Assembly: GCA_014529385.2 (NCBI GenBank)
Contig: CM043963.1
Location: 73,821,912 to 73,885,911 of the forward strand
Length of the DNA stretch: 64,000 bases
Source: Adiantum capillus-veneris
Taxonomy: Eukaryota; Streptophyta; Polypodiopsida; Polypodiales; Pteridaceae
Direction: 5' to 3'
The translations under genes were made by a program, and so were the position numbers. Numbering within the stretch: position 1 is the stretch's first letter; every line of letters starts with the position of its first letter. Positions 1 through 11,206 of the stretch are shown here, in pieces. Below the pieces are notes generated by a model, which worked only from the letters and a program-made list of their open reading frames with translations, made no database searches and was not told where the DNA came from.

Positions 1-1124
1 TTTAACGTTAATTTTGTGCATAATGGCTCCTCTTAATCACTTGTTTCTTTAGCTCCAAATGAAAAATTAATAGTGCATGGAAGAAGCCTTGGTTAAGAGA
101 AATCTGTCAACCATCTATTTGCTCAAATCGGGCCTCATACGTGCAATTAATTGGGGGATTAAACTTGGGAGATTTTCCGTTTTGCAAAAGAGCAGCTGAA
201 TTTGTGTGTTTGTGTGTTGGCCCTTTTGAAAAGGGTGTTGAAGGCAAAAAGGCCCCTCAAAAGGTGGTGTGGGACCCTCCCCTCTTTTGAGGCACATAGC
301 CTAAGGGAGGCACCCCCCCTTGGCTGCTCACTGCCCACTGGCCTACGCCTGTCTGAAACTCTTCCCAGACTGCCCGTGCTTGCTTGGACCTGCTCGCACC
401 TACCCAGCCTGTGTCTGAGACTGCCCGAGGGTAGTTAGTTGCCCGAGAGACACACCAAAGCAACCCTTGCCCCCTTTCTCGTGGTTTAGTATGTCACCAA
501 GACCAAGCTCTTGAGTTCTTCCCAATTAGGGACCATTCTCACATGAAACACCACATGCATCCACTGTAGTGCACATACAAAGCACTCGCGACAAAAAAGT
601 TCAAAGAAAAGCATCACAGTAGCCAAAGAGGCATCAAAATCAGCCAAAAGCTGTTTTCTAAGTTTCAATTCAATGGCTTAAAGCATCTTAAACTTCATAC
701 ACCGGCAAAGATAATGCCATTCAAGGCAGCCTTTGAGCTGCCAACTACTTCAAGCTCCGAGCTATAAGTCTTCTCTCGAGTTTGAGAGCCTCCAGCTGTG
801 AAGGGTGCCTTTACTACCAAGTGAAGAGGTACTTCACAAAAGGCAACCAACCAAAAAAAATTTCTCTCTTCTTGCACTAGAAATAAAATGCAACAACTCA
901 AAAACCATGTACACCCCATATGTGTACCATCATTAGAATCCTCCAAGATTCCAATGCAAGAAAATTAATACATTTTAGATGAGGCCCTAATGAAGTTCCC
1001 AAAAAAGATGACCTGCAATTTGTCAAGTGTTTAGACACTGCCCCAAACCACATAATTTGGTGGTAAGACCTACACTATTATTTCGCATCAATTTCATCTT
1101 TATGCACCCCATGTAGTTACCCGA
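1..1124. other. Left flank, no gene recognised
   Basis: This stretch precedes the 5' LTR of element A. I see no protein domain, RNA gene or LTR end in it; the short ORFs on both strands are under 85 codons and show no family motif. A 15-bp odd-centre palindrome (ccctttt-g-aaaaggg) lies near 222. The last five bases (cccga, 1120-1124) are the left target duplication of element A. Confidence 0.6.
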
Positions 1125-2836
1125 TGTCATAAAAACCTAATATCTACTTTCCCCAAATGATTTTATCATATTAAACTGATCATTTAATATAGGAAAATAC
1201 CAAGGGAGAGCAAATGTTGGATATTGGAAAGGATGCCAGACCGGTCTCAACAGGGGATCCAAAAGATGAGAATTGGGGATCCAGATGGGGATGGTCTGCT
1301 AAAGAGCATAGTACATCAATAGAGTTTAAAAGACCCCTAGGTTTAGCCCCATTAATACTTCCATAGGGCAAAGTTCCATTTTTTAAACTCTAAAGGTCAT
1401 AGGCCATGGGAATTTGGCTTAGTGACTAAAAGTGCGAACTCTAGAAGTCAACAAAAGACAATCAACAAGAAGACAAAGGAGAGGGCGAGTTGGGAAGAGG
1501 ACAGACTCGGAATCACACACACACACACACACACACACATGCTACACACTACACTTTCCACAAAGAAAATAGGACACATGTCAGGCATGCAGGAAAACCC
1601 CCGATTCTTGCCTCTTAAATCCTATTGGATGGACATACAGGTCGACCAATGATGGTGCAAACTAAATTTCTTATTTTATAAATGCTTTAAAAAAACAACC
1701 AATAAGAAATAGTCTCCCTAAAAGACTATTGGACAGTCAAAAGATCCAATGAGAATTAAGCAGATCCTAAATTTGCTTAATTCCTATTGGTCAGAAGACT
1801 AAAAGGTCCAATAGGAATTCAGATTATTAAATTGAGTATTTGAGCATTTACAAAAAGGGGAAAAGGGTGCACACTTATCACAAGGCTTTTGACTGGGCCT
1901 CTCAAAGGATGCACACTTATCACAAGGCTTTTGACTGGGCCTCTCAAAGGCTATTGGCTAAAATATTCACGGGCCAATAGGAAGCCAACAAGAGTAAAAC
2001 TCTTGCTCAACTGCTATTGGCCAGGCTTTTCAAGGGCCAATAGGAAGCCAACATGAATAAGTGGCAATAGGAGTCAACCAAGATGAGAGACGGGGCTGAT
2101 TTGGAAAGACATTATTCCACACACACACAGACAAGCTCATGCGTGAAGTGAATAAAGTCTATCTCCTTCTCAAGCTTTAATGGAAAGCTCTTCGTCTACT
2201 CCAAGCTTGTGAGAAGTGAGGCCTACACAAACAAACTCTTGGCTTGTGATGCAAATCCAACCAAGAGACAAGCTCCAATGCATGCTCATCTCCTGTACCA
2301 TGCTAATTACTAAGCTATGCTAAGCTATTATGAGTGATTATGTGAGCAAACATACTTATTTCTCGTAAGACTACTTCTTTTTATTCTAAGATCAACTCTT
2401 ATACCTTGCTAGCTCTCACCATCTTCAAAGGTGTGTGAGGTCTTGGGTCTGAGACCAACAAGGAATTGATGTTGTGCTTTAAAAGTGTTAGCTTAGTGCT
2501 TGAAGCTTCCATCTCCATTTCACTAGCAAGTTATTGAAGGAAAACAAATAATTGTATTGTAAAATGTCTCCCTTGATGGGGAAACCTATAATACAAAGCC
2601 TATTGGAGGGGGGACCGGCTCCATGTGCATCCGGTCCTTAACTGTTGTGAAGTGTTAATCTCTCTCTCTCTTTTGAAGTATTGTTCATGCATAATTCTAA
2701 CTAATTGCTATGCTTTTGTTGCTCTCTCTCCAACCAAGCACTCTTGCTATGCTCATTAGGAATATCTCTTAATGAAATGCTCACTATGTCTATGTAATTT
2801 TTGCTACACATAAGTAATTACCTATTAAATGTTACG
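1125..2836 (+). repeat. Element A 5' LTR
   Basis: It matches the 3' LTR at 29036-30746 along its whole length. Differences include a shorter CA tract (about 1516-1540) and a 42-bp tandem duplication (1868-1909 and 1910-1951) that the 3' copy lacks. The terminal dinucleotide is CG here and CA in the other LTR, a one-base decay of the end. Confidence 0.93.
1624..2042. promoter_or_regulatory. Array of CCAAT/ATTGG hairpins in element A LTR
   Basis: Eleven CCAAT pentamers occur here in alternating orientation: ATTGG at 1624, 1728, 1786, 1953 and 2016; CCAAT at 1646, 1699, 1746, 1808, 1974 and 2038. Several form short stems. The clearest is a perfect 12-bp pair, aattcctattgg at 1779-1790 with its complement at 1808-1819. 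The array is kept in the 3' LTR (about 29535-29935). CCAAT is the core of NF-Y sites, so an enhancer role is possible, but that is inference. Confidence 0.5.
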
Positions 2837-2837
2837 T

Positions 2838-2849
2838 TGGCATCAGAGC
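2838..2849 (+). other. Element A primer-binding site (initiator tRNA-Met type)
   Basis: The 12 bases TGGCATCAGAGC start two bases after the LTR. They differ by one base from TGGTATCAGAGC, the common plant primer site matching the 3' end of initiator tRNA-Met. This site primes minus-strand DNA synthesis. Confidence 0.85.
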
Positions 2850-3045
2850 ACAAGGTTTCTCTTTTCTGCTCAAGAAGGGATGGTTGGTATTGTTAAATGC
2901 ATGAGGGTAAATAGGGATTTATTATCCTTGAGGTGCACTTGCTTCGTGCAGTTAACAGGGTATCACCGTCGAGAGAGCTATGGTCTTAATAACGGAGTCC
3001 CAAGGGGCTTGCCTATGGCTTAACCATTATTGAGTATTAGAAGCT

Positions 3046-3500
3046 TGACAAGAACTGATGCCGATTGGGCTATGATAAACCCTCTCTTCTATTCCTTGCA
3101 ATTAATGGTATTCGAGCCGCGGGTACAGGAGCTTGGCTTATCTTTGAAAGTAAGAGGAGTACAACTAGGGCTTGAAGTCCCAAAGTACAAGTAAAAATTT
3201 ACACCTAAAACTTAGCTAGAATGCCAACAATAGTAGAGAGAGTGAAATTAATGTTGATGGCTTTGATTTTGCTGACAAGAACTGATGCCGACTAGGCTAT
3301 GATAAACCCTCTCTTCTATTCCTTGCAATTAATGGTATTCGAGCTGCGGGCACAGGAGCTTGGCTTATCTTTGAAAGTAAGAGGAGTACAACTAGGGCTT
3401 GAAGTGCCAAAGTACAAGTAAAAATTTACACCTAAAACTTAGTTAGAATGCCAACAATAGTAGAGAGAGTGAAATTAATGTTGATGGCTTTGATTTTGCT
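3046..3500 (+). repeat. 227-bp tandem duplication in element A leader
   Basis: Two near-identical units lie head to tail, 3046-3273 and 3274-3500, both starting tgacaagaactgatgccga. They lie between the primer site and gag and contain no convincing ORF. The rest of 2850-4019 shows no domain either, so it is read as untranslated leader or badly decayed N-terminal gag. Confidence 0.85.
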
Positions 3501-4019
3501 AATGATCAAGCTACTAATGATGCTCCTATGCTTGTGAACTATCTTGTTACTAGGCTTCAACAAGCCATGGGCAACCGATCCCTCCAAGGAGAAGTGCAAC
3601 AACAACTACACATCCACGGATTCTCCAATCTCCTCACCTAGAAGAGGGAGTGTCTATGAAAGCTCCTAGCAAGATTTCTAAAAGAGGGCTCTCTACGATG
3701 AGAGAAGAGGAGGACCCATATGAAGGGCTCAAAATCTTACAAGTTGATGGGGAAAATCCCTCATAAAGGAGAGCCCAAATCTCAACGGTAGAGCCCCCAC
3801 CAAAAGAATGAGAAAGAAGTGAACCTCCCGCCACCTCAATGGAGATGGCACCACGAAGATGGCGAGCAAAACGCTCTTAACACCCCCTAAATGGAGAAGA
3901 CCATCGTATACTCCTTCTCACCATAATTCAAAGAAGAAAGAAAGGAAGTATGAGAAGAAAAGGCAAGAAAGAGGTCACCCTCTTCTCCATCTTCATCATC
4001 CTCCTCCTCTTCTGAAGAA

Positions 4020-5100
4020 GTGATGGTGCAACTCCCAAAGAACTCAAAAGGAGAGGCCATAGGAAATCCTATGCCGCTTGGAAGAGGTCGTCCAAGCTCA
4101 AACAGTTCAAGGAGGGAGGAAAGAGTATCTCTTTTCTTACCTACAATGGCACCTTTGGTGCTACGAACAAAGTCTTGGCCTTTATTCGACAATTTGATGC
4201 GGCATTCGGAAATGAGGCCTTCACGGACTCCTCTAAGATACATCATATAGCCATGCATCTCCAAATGTCCGCCAGGCAATAGTGGTCTAGCCTACGAGAA
4301 AATGGTGAAGCTCCACGAACATGGAAAGCTTTAAGAACTTCCATTATGAAGCAGTTTTTGGCTAGCGATGCCAAAGACTAGCGATGCCACTATTGTCCGC
4401 CAGGCAATAGTGGTCTAGCCTACGAGAAAATGGTGAAGCTCCACGAACATGGAAAGCTTTAAGAACTTCCATTATGAAGCAGTTTTTGGCTAGCGATGCC
4501 AAAGACAAAGTGCTTACTGAATGGCGAAGCTTGAAGCTCTCTCCCTACGAATATATTCACAAATACGTAGATAAGTTTTGGGATTTACATCTCAAAGCCA
4601 CTGTCTACAAAAAGATAGGTTTTAGAGAGCAAAAATAACAATTTATGTGCGGGTTTATATGAAGATATTGCAGAGTATGTCAACTCCCAAAGGCCTCGCA
4701 CTATTTCAGCGGTCATACACCATACTATGGTGGCTTCACGAATCAACATCCAACAAGGGGCTAAGAAAAATCTTAAGCCCATGGAAAGCAAAGACCGTAA
4801 TGAGCCTAAGGGGAAGGACCATGTTCAAAAGTCTTCCAAGGGCAACTTCAACAACAACAAAGCTAAGGAGAAGGGAGTCTACAAAGGCAAAAATAGACTC
4901 TCTCCTGAAGAGCTAGAGCATTATCACAAGGATAACCATTGTTTCAAATGTGGGGAGCAAGGGCATGCTTATCATGCTTGCCCACAAAAGAACACATGCA
5001 ATGAACCTCTTAGAGCTTCCATAGTTAAAGTTCAAGAAGAAGATGTTGATTGCAAAGAATCTCCTCTATGCCATGCTTGGGGAAAGATAAGAGAACATGA
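4020..5100 (+). pseudogene. Element A gag (degraded, with CCHC zinc knuckle)
   Basis: Gag forms the virus-like particle and packages the element RNA. A retrotransposon gag core can be read from about 4140 to 4640 across stops and frame changes; one stop (TAG) falls inside the Q-x-W stretch where this family has tryptophan. A 128-bp tandem duplication (4266-4393 and 4394-4521) disrupts it further. The 3' part is open from 4727 and holds a standard zinc knuckle, CFKCGEQGHAYHAC (4940-4977), after a lysine-rich stretch. The protease follows in the same frame. It is non-functional as it stands. Confidence is high for the knuckle and moderate for the exact start. Confidence 0.8.
4266..4521 (+). repeat. 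128-bp tandem duplication within element A gag
   Basis: The unit beginning tgtccgccaggcaatag recurs at a spacing of 128 bp and includes the same in-frame TAG in both copies. The stop therefore arose before the duplication. Confidence 0.85.
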
Positions 5101-5553
5101 TGCTTTCATTCTCTTCGACAATGGCTCTACTCAAAATTTCATATCCATGGAGTTGGCCACTAGGCTAGGCATCCAAGCCTTTGACATGAGAAATAATCTA
5201 CCAGTTGATGGTGCTTTCAAGGGAGAATAAGTTCTAGTTAGTCCCTTAATTGGGAAATTGAGGCTTCATGTCCAAAGCTATGTGGACAAAGAGGATTTCT
5301 TCAGGACATAATCCTCGGGGCACCATGGTTTGATCGCATGGCGGCCAACATCAAGTTCCCCGAAAGGCAAATTTACTTTAAGTACTTGGACACAGACATG
5401 TATATATATGCTAACGAGTCAGGTAACACTATACCTCTTGTACATAAGCAAGCTTTTGATAAGTCAATAAAGAGATCTATTTCCGTGTACATGATATTTG
5501 TAAAAGACTCTCAAAATGCACCTAATGTTTTGTCAAATAAAAATAGGGAATAA
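5101..5553 (+). pseudogene. Element A aspartic protease (degraded)
   Basis: The protease cuts the Gag-Pol polyprotein. The active-site region reads LFDNGSTQNFIS near 5111-5146, the D-x-G-S-T-x-N-F form usual for chromoviruses. The C-terminal part, including a GAPWFDRMAANIKFPERQI segment, is read from about 5318, but the frame is broken between 5230 and 5338. It lies directly after the gag zinc knuckle and before RT, the normal gypsy position. Confidence 0.8.
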
Positions 5554-5582
5554 AAAATAATTAGGGTTATCTAATTTTCTTA

Positions 5583-6629
5583 ATGAATTCCAAGATGTTT
5601 TTATTGACGACATCCCTAATGAATTGCCTCCAAAACGAGGGGATGATGACCATGCAATTGAGCTTCTTCCAGGAATCTCACCGTCTAATAAACCCCTTTA
5701 TCGAGTTTCTCAAGCTCAACAAGAGGAAATTATGTGGCAAGTGCATGGGTTGTTTGAGAAAGGAATGGTTAGGCCTAGTTCCTCTCCATTTTGTTCACCA
5801 CTTATATTATTGCAAAAGAAAGATGACACATATCGTATATGTGTTCACTATAGAGCACTAAGTAGGATCACTATTAAGAAAGGTCTCTTGTTCCGCAGGT
5901 AGAAGACCTATTTGATAAGCTACAAGGATAGACCTACTCCAGTAGGATTGACCTAAAAAGTGGCTATCACCAAATAAGGATTGTGGATCAAGACATTGTA
6001 AAGACACATTTCGCACAATGTTTGGTCTCTACGAATTCATTGTCATGCCTTTTGGCTTGACCAATGCACCAGCTACATTCAACCGCATGATGGAGAAGCT
6101 CTTTAGGCCTCAACGCAGTTACATTGGAGTGTTCTTTGATGATATAATCATCTACTCCAATTCCTTGGACGAACACAAACAGCACCTCCAGGTGATTTTT
6201 CAAGTTCTGCGAGAGAATAAGCTATACATAAATCAAAAGAAAAGTGAATTTTTCTTACAAGAGATTCAGTATTTAGGTCATATTATCTCTAAAGATGCCA
6301 TCCAAATGGATCCATCAAAGCTAGAAGTAATAAAAGCATGGCCCAATCCAAAGAATTTGCATGAATTAAGAAGCTTTATAGGTATGTGTGCATACTATTG
6401 AGGCTTCATAGAAAATTCCTCACTCATAGCAGGACCATTGCATGACCTAACAAAAAACAACGTTAAGTATGCATGGTCTACCAAGGAGAACACTGCTTTT
6501 CAAAATTTTAAACAGAAGCTTATCTTTCAACTTGTGCTTACACTACCGGATCTCTCAAAGCCATTTAAGAGCCCAATGTAACGCTTATGGTGATTGCCTT
6601 GGAGCCGTGCTGCTCCAAGAAGGGCACGT
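5583..6629 (+). pseudogene. Element A reverse transcriptase and start of RNase H
   Basis: RT copies element RNA into DNA. Recognisable RT blocks occur in order: the LQKKDDTYRICVHYRAL segment (about 5811-5865), MPFGLTNAPATFNRMMEKL (about 6045-6100) and the catalytic GVFFDDIIIYS (about 6127-6160), an F-x-D-D variant of Y-x-D-D. The reading changes frame between 5883 and 6018 and meets a stop at 6401. A 5'-truncated RNase H follows with DCLGAVLLQEGH at about 6593-6628, where element B breaks the domain. The remaining RNase H resumes at about 20625, so insertion rather than simple loss explains the break. Confidence 0.9.
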
Positions 6630-7673
6630 TGTCGTGCCATGGCACGTTCATAATGTGAAATTAAAATATCTACATCACTCTTAATGTTTATGATGAGTGG
6701 GACCAAATGCTATAATGTACATAGTGTAATATACGCGAAAATGAATGCCACGGTTGCAACGGTGTACATACCTTGCAGGGCGGACGAGGCCCTACACGTG
6801 GCACCATGTAATGCTTTTTCACATAAAAATATACCTAATTTTCTTTGGGAATGTACAAATGTCAAGTGTTTCGAAGTGGCACGCTTGTTTTGCCTAGAAA
6901 GTTCAATGCGGGCAATCTCGGCCAAAAATAGCAGGTTTTGTGTGCTGGCGTGAAAGACGTGTCCAAAGTGCTTACCAAGTGGGAAAATGAGGTTAAACAT
7001 GAAATTTTAGCCCAATGGGATTTTTCCACAATATTAGAATTTTTCCCAGCTCGTTTGGGCTTTTTACGGACAAAAAATGATATTTTTGGGCTAAAAATGG
7101 CTAAAAATGGCCTAAAACTGGTCAAAAATAGCCTTAAAAATGCCCAAAATAGCTAAAACTGCCACATCAACGATACTGGCATTATTGCTCAAGCTGTGTG
7201 GGAAATTTGAGAGCCAAGAATAAGCTCATTTGGGCACATGAGCAAGGAGATATAGCCATTCCTTTATAGGGTGCTAGTGCAGTCCCTTGCTGCTTCCATT
7301 ACATGGTTGAGGCTTTGAGGCCTCCAATTAGGGTTTCCCCTCCTCAAATAACTACTTGGGCTTCTCCAATGAAGTATTGAAGCTTCCATGAAATGGTCAC
7401 GATGAAGAATCGAAGCGTAAATTTAGGGTTTTTAACAGGTCGAATGAGCACTGCATTTGTCCAATTGGGAACGAGGCTACACCTAATCTTCAACCACACA
7501 AGAGTTTTGAGTTAGTATTGGTTCTTTTTCAAATTGGAGCTTTCATGACTGGAGTTTTGTTCTTTTTTAGTGTGTTTTTGGCTTCAAATCGTCTATGCCT
7601 TGCTTGATTTTGCTATGAATCCTCATAGTCACAGGCCCGACGCTTTCCTGGTCGCAATGCGCACTTCTTGACA
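6630..7673 (+). repeat. Element B 5' LTR
   Basis: This 1044-bp LTR matches the split 3' LTR. A run of degenerate decamers of the form GGCTAAAAAT occupies about 7086-7163, and a weaker version lies in the 3' LTR at 20079-20134. The ORFs in it are short and unrelated to any family I know. Confidence 0.9.
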
Positions 7674-7679
7674 CATTTT

Positions 7680-7693
7680 TGGTGAACCCGACG
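7680..7693 (+). other. Possible element B primer-binding site
   Basis: The bases TGGTGAACCCGACG begin seven bases after the LTR. They start with the TGG expected opposite a tRNA CCA end, but I cannot name the tRNA. The call rests mostly on position. Confidence 0.4.
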
Positions 7694-7727
7694 CGAAGTA
7701 GGCTAGGGTGAGGGTTCAAAAGCTTCA

Positions 7728-8230
7728 TTGAAGGTCTCAAAAGAAAGGTTTAAAGCTATGGAACAACAAGATCAACAGGGGGCTCGGTTTGATCCACTCA
7801 CAATGCAAATGTTTCAAGCTTTTGCAGTGTTTATGCAGCAGCAGCAAGCTGCAGAAAGGAGAGAGCTCTCCTCAACCAAAGCACTTCAATCTGTGGTGAA
7901 GAAATTGGACCAATTTAAAGTTAAAGATGTAACAAAGTATCTTTGTGGATATGTAAAGGAGATGGAGCTTCATTGAGTTCCCGAAGCGGAGATGGTGCAA
8001 AGTTTTGAACTTGCTGTGGTTCCCGAGATCAGAGAGCATGTAAGGGGAATTAGAAATGAGCATGGGGAAACTTGGGAAGCATTCAAAGTAGCCTTGAAGG
8101 AAGAGTATTTCATGGAGGACTCCGAAAGGGTAACAAAGAGGACTTTCTTAGAGAGGGTAGTTCGGCCAAAAGAGGGGCTCTCGCCTACCGAACTCCTAAG
8201 GGAATTGAACGCCGCAACTGTTAAGGACTG
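7728..8230 (+). pseudogene. Element B gag, N-terminal and capsid part (broken)
   Basis: Two adjoining open stretches (7728-7976 and 7992-8231) in one frame are divided by a TGA at 7974-7976. The first starts MKVSKERFKAMEQQDQQGA and contains glutamine runs. The second has a capsid-like helical segment with WEAFKVALKEEYF and FLERVVRPKEGLSPTELL. The arrangement, directly behind the LTR and before the zinc knuckle, is that of gag. The assignment rests on position and general composition more than on a strict motif. Confidence 0.65.
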
Positions 8231-8340
8231 AAAAGGCTATGCTAAACTCAGAGAAGACAGAGCTCTTTTTGCAGGCAGCATGTAAAGAGATACAAGAGAA
8301 GTTAGAGCTATTACTTGAGGATAAGGATGCGGAATAGGGC

Positions 8341-9381
8341 TTGAAGACCAATTGGAATGAAGTTGAAGACGCCATTTCGTTGCTAACTAAGCAACAAAGA
8401 CGAAGAGACAACATGATAGTTAACCCTTCTCAAGTCCCAAGTGTTCCCGAGGGTCTTACAAAGCCTGTTATTGTGGTTCCAAAGAGTGACAAGTCCATTC
8501 TAGATGATGTTGTCAAGGGAATGCAAGAGCTCAAGTTAAAGCTTACAAGGCTAGAAGAAAAGGGGCAACCATCAGGACAATCTACAGGGCAAAGGCCTCA
8601 AAACAGAGAAGTCTTTGTAAATAGATGCATATGGTGCCATAGTACTGACCATGGAAGGAGGGATTGTGAAAGTTTTAAAGACACTTTGACAAAGGAGATT
8701 GTTTTATTTAAAGATGGAAAAATTCACTTAAGTGAAACAGGTAAGCTCTTGGGAACAAACTTTGGCAAAGGCAGGATGAAGAAACTAGTTGAGGACATGG
8801 CTACTAGCCATGCCATCTCAATGGTTGAGGCAGCCGCCTATGGGTTTAAGGTGGATCCTATTAAGAAAAAGGGATCGGTCAAGGTTGGAGAAGAGGAATC
8901 TAATGGTATTGGAGAGCTATGGCCATGCGCTATAGAATCTGCTATGAAGGGTAAAATGACTACAGAGGTTTTACATGAAGCTAGAGACTGCATTCGGCTA
9001 GAAACAAGTTGGAACGACCCTGTAGATTCTTTCTCAGTGCATGCGTACATTGCCAAAAGTCAAGAAAATGAGGCCATTGTTGAAGAGAAACGTAGGTGCG
9101 AGAATGGGGATGAAGGGACTTCAAAGAGGGCCACGAGGAGTGGAGGCAGAAATGACACAATGCCTCCTAGATCACCTTCCCCGCAACAGATGCCTGTCCC
9201 TGAAGTGCCTATGCAAGAAGCCTCTAAAGAAAACAAGAAGGATGCAACAAAATCCAAAGCAAAGGGTCTGGCCTACAAACTCCAATCCGATATAGAGGTA
9301 GCAAGGGATCTCAAAAAGGTTTTGGAAGAGAGGATTCTAAATAGTAAGGTGGATTTACCTTGGGTGAGGTCCTTGGTATAG
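8341..9381 (+). pseudogene. Element B gag C-terminal part with zinc knuckle
   Basis: This 346-codon open frame contains one zinc knuckle, CIWCHSTDHGRRDC (8626-8667, C-x2-C-x4-H-x4-C), which binds the packaged RNA. After it comes a long charged linker of about 200 residues with acidic, lysine-rich and proline-rich patches. The first codon listed is not ATG, and the frame upstream is broken, so this is the downstream half of a decayed gag, not a separate gene. The reading then shifts frame into the protease region. Confidence 0.7.
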
Positions 9382-9383
9382 CA

Positions 9384-10029
9384 AACCGGGAATTCCACGA
9401 AGAAATAATTGATATCATAAAGAGGAAGCGGCAGTCTCTTACTGAATCTATCCATGTACATGGTGAAGAAGAGACTTTAAATGCACAGGGTGTACAGGTC
9501 TATGGCGAGCAAGGTGAAGAAACTGTTGTTGGATGCTACAAGTCCAGGTTAGGAGTAAAACACGTTCGCTTCTTGGATGATGAAGATGAAGTTGAGACCA
9601 CTCACAAGAACTACTACTTGAAGACTCACTGGGCAAGAGCAACTACTAAAACCCTGGTAAAAGTGGGAGACTTGGAAGACCATACATTGTGTTGATAGAT
9701 CATGGGTGAGAAATTAACCTCATGTCAAAGAGTCTTTATCAAAAAAGAAAATGGCCAATTGATATAAATCATGGATGGATGATTCGTGCAGCAGACAACT
9801 CATCAGGGGAGCTGTATGGAGCTTGTCCAAATGAAAGGTGACTATTGGGGATGTGAAAGATGACCAGAATTTCTTTGTACAGGAGATGTCTACATACCCT
9901 CTTATCCTTGGGCAGCCATACATCACTGCTACTCGCATGGAAACCAAGGTGATGGATGATGGGTCAGCTTATGCAAGAATAAGGAGCAGGGATGGAAAGC
10001 TGCAGTACAATTCCTTACTGTTTGTGTAG
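9384..10029 (+). pseudogene. Element B aspartic protease (stop in active site)
   Basis: The active-site segment reads L-I-D-H-G at 9693-9707 and is followed at once by a TGA (9708-9710), then E-I-N-L-M-S-K. The C-terminal half is open at 9838-10029 and has the LILGQPYITATRME block that matches the ILG(R/Q)P region of retroviral-type proteases. The order gag, protease, RT is kept. A protease made from this copy would end in its active site. Confidence 0.7.
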
Positions 10030-10306
10030 ACCATGAAAGGAACCGTGAAAGTCTTAGAGAACAACCCTTGACAAAGACAAACAAAGAGTTCAAGGACTAC
10101 AAGGATATGAGGGGTTTTGGCCATGTACCATTGTAGAGTGGGGTTGCAGTGGTACAAGAAGAGAAAGGTTCTCGCATGATGTATATGCAAAGGATACATT
10201 TTCTACAGGTTTTGTAGGATTATCAGACTATGGATCTATTGCTTTTACAGAGTGTGAGGACTTAAAGCGGGGTGAACGACAACATGTAAATAGTGTACAA
10301 AGAGGT

Positions 10307-11206
10307 TTGAAGATGAATGGTTTGCTAGAAGATGATGAAGTCATTGCAGGTGTGTTTGATGAGTGTTCATTTGTGGATACTATGCAAGATTTGGAGTCTT
10401 TAGTGGATTGCAATTTGCGTATGGGAAGTGAGGTCATGAAAGTACGCTCAATAGAAATGTACAAGGCCATTGAGGATTTCAAAAATGCTCAAAGCGTTGA
10501 TGTACGAGTGGAGACTAAGTATAAGTCCGTGGCAAAGAAAGTGAAACCAGTGGCATTAACTCTACCAAAAGACTGCACAAATAACATGGAACAAGCTGCT
10601 TTGCAACCTAGCCTTCGTGACCCAAGCAAGATTGGACACAAGTTCACCAAGGATTCTTTGCAAGAGTTAAAGGTTGGTTGCGAGGACAGTTTGACAAAAG
10701 CTGAAAAGATATGCTTTCAAGACATGCTTGCCAAACACGAAAAAGCTTTTGCATTTGAGCCTTATGAGATAGGGTGTGTTGATCCATCCATATTTGCTCC
10801 TATGGTGATCTTCACTATCCTTCATGTACCTTGGAACTTGAGGCCTATTCCTGTTCCAAAGGCTCATTTGCCAAAACTCATTGAGTTGCTTAATGAAAAG
10901 ATCAAGATGGGTATCTTGGAGCCTTCTTGTGCTCCGTATTCAAACAAGTGGTTCACAGTTTCGAAGAAAAATGGTTCTTTACGCTTTATTCAGGATATGA
11001 AACCTGTAAATAAGGTGACAATCAGAAATGTGGGTATAGGGCCAATTGTCGATGAGTTTGCAGAGGAATTTGCAAGAAGGGAAATATATTCTATGGGAGA
11101 TTTGTACTTAGGGTATGATCAGTTCCAACTAGCAATGGAAAGAAGGAACCTGACTACCATGAGGACACCCTTGGGTTTAGTAAGGATATGCATACACATG
11201 CCATGA
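10307..11206 (+). pseudogene. Element B reverse transcriptase, N-terminal half only
   Basis: An open frame of 299 codons holds the front of RT: LNEKIKMGILEPS, APYSNKWFTVSKKNGSLRF, QDMKPVNKVTI and SMGDLYLGYDQFQLA. These are the fingers and the first catalytic aspartate block (D of GDLY), but written unlike the common plant form (D-L-R-S-G-Y-H-Q). The frame stops after MRTPLGLVR, and the next recognisable sequence is already the region before RNase H. The palm segment carrying the second catalytic D-D pair is therefore missing, apparently by an internal deletion near 11180-11190. Confidence 0.8.

Noticed and set aside
202-438. 78-codon + frame and overlapping minus frames in the left flank
   Set aside because: No motif, two strands equally open, and short; nothing separates them from chance.
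3887-4279. 130-codon minus-strand frame
   Set aside because: It is antisense to element A gag, and its acidic run is the complement of a CTT-rich stretch.
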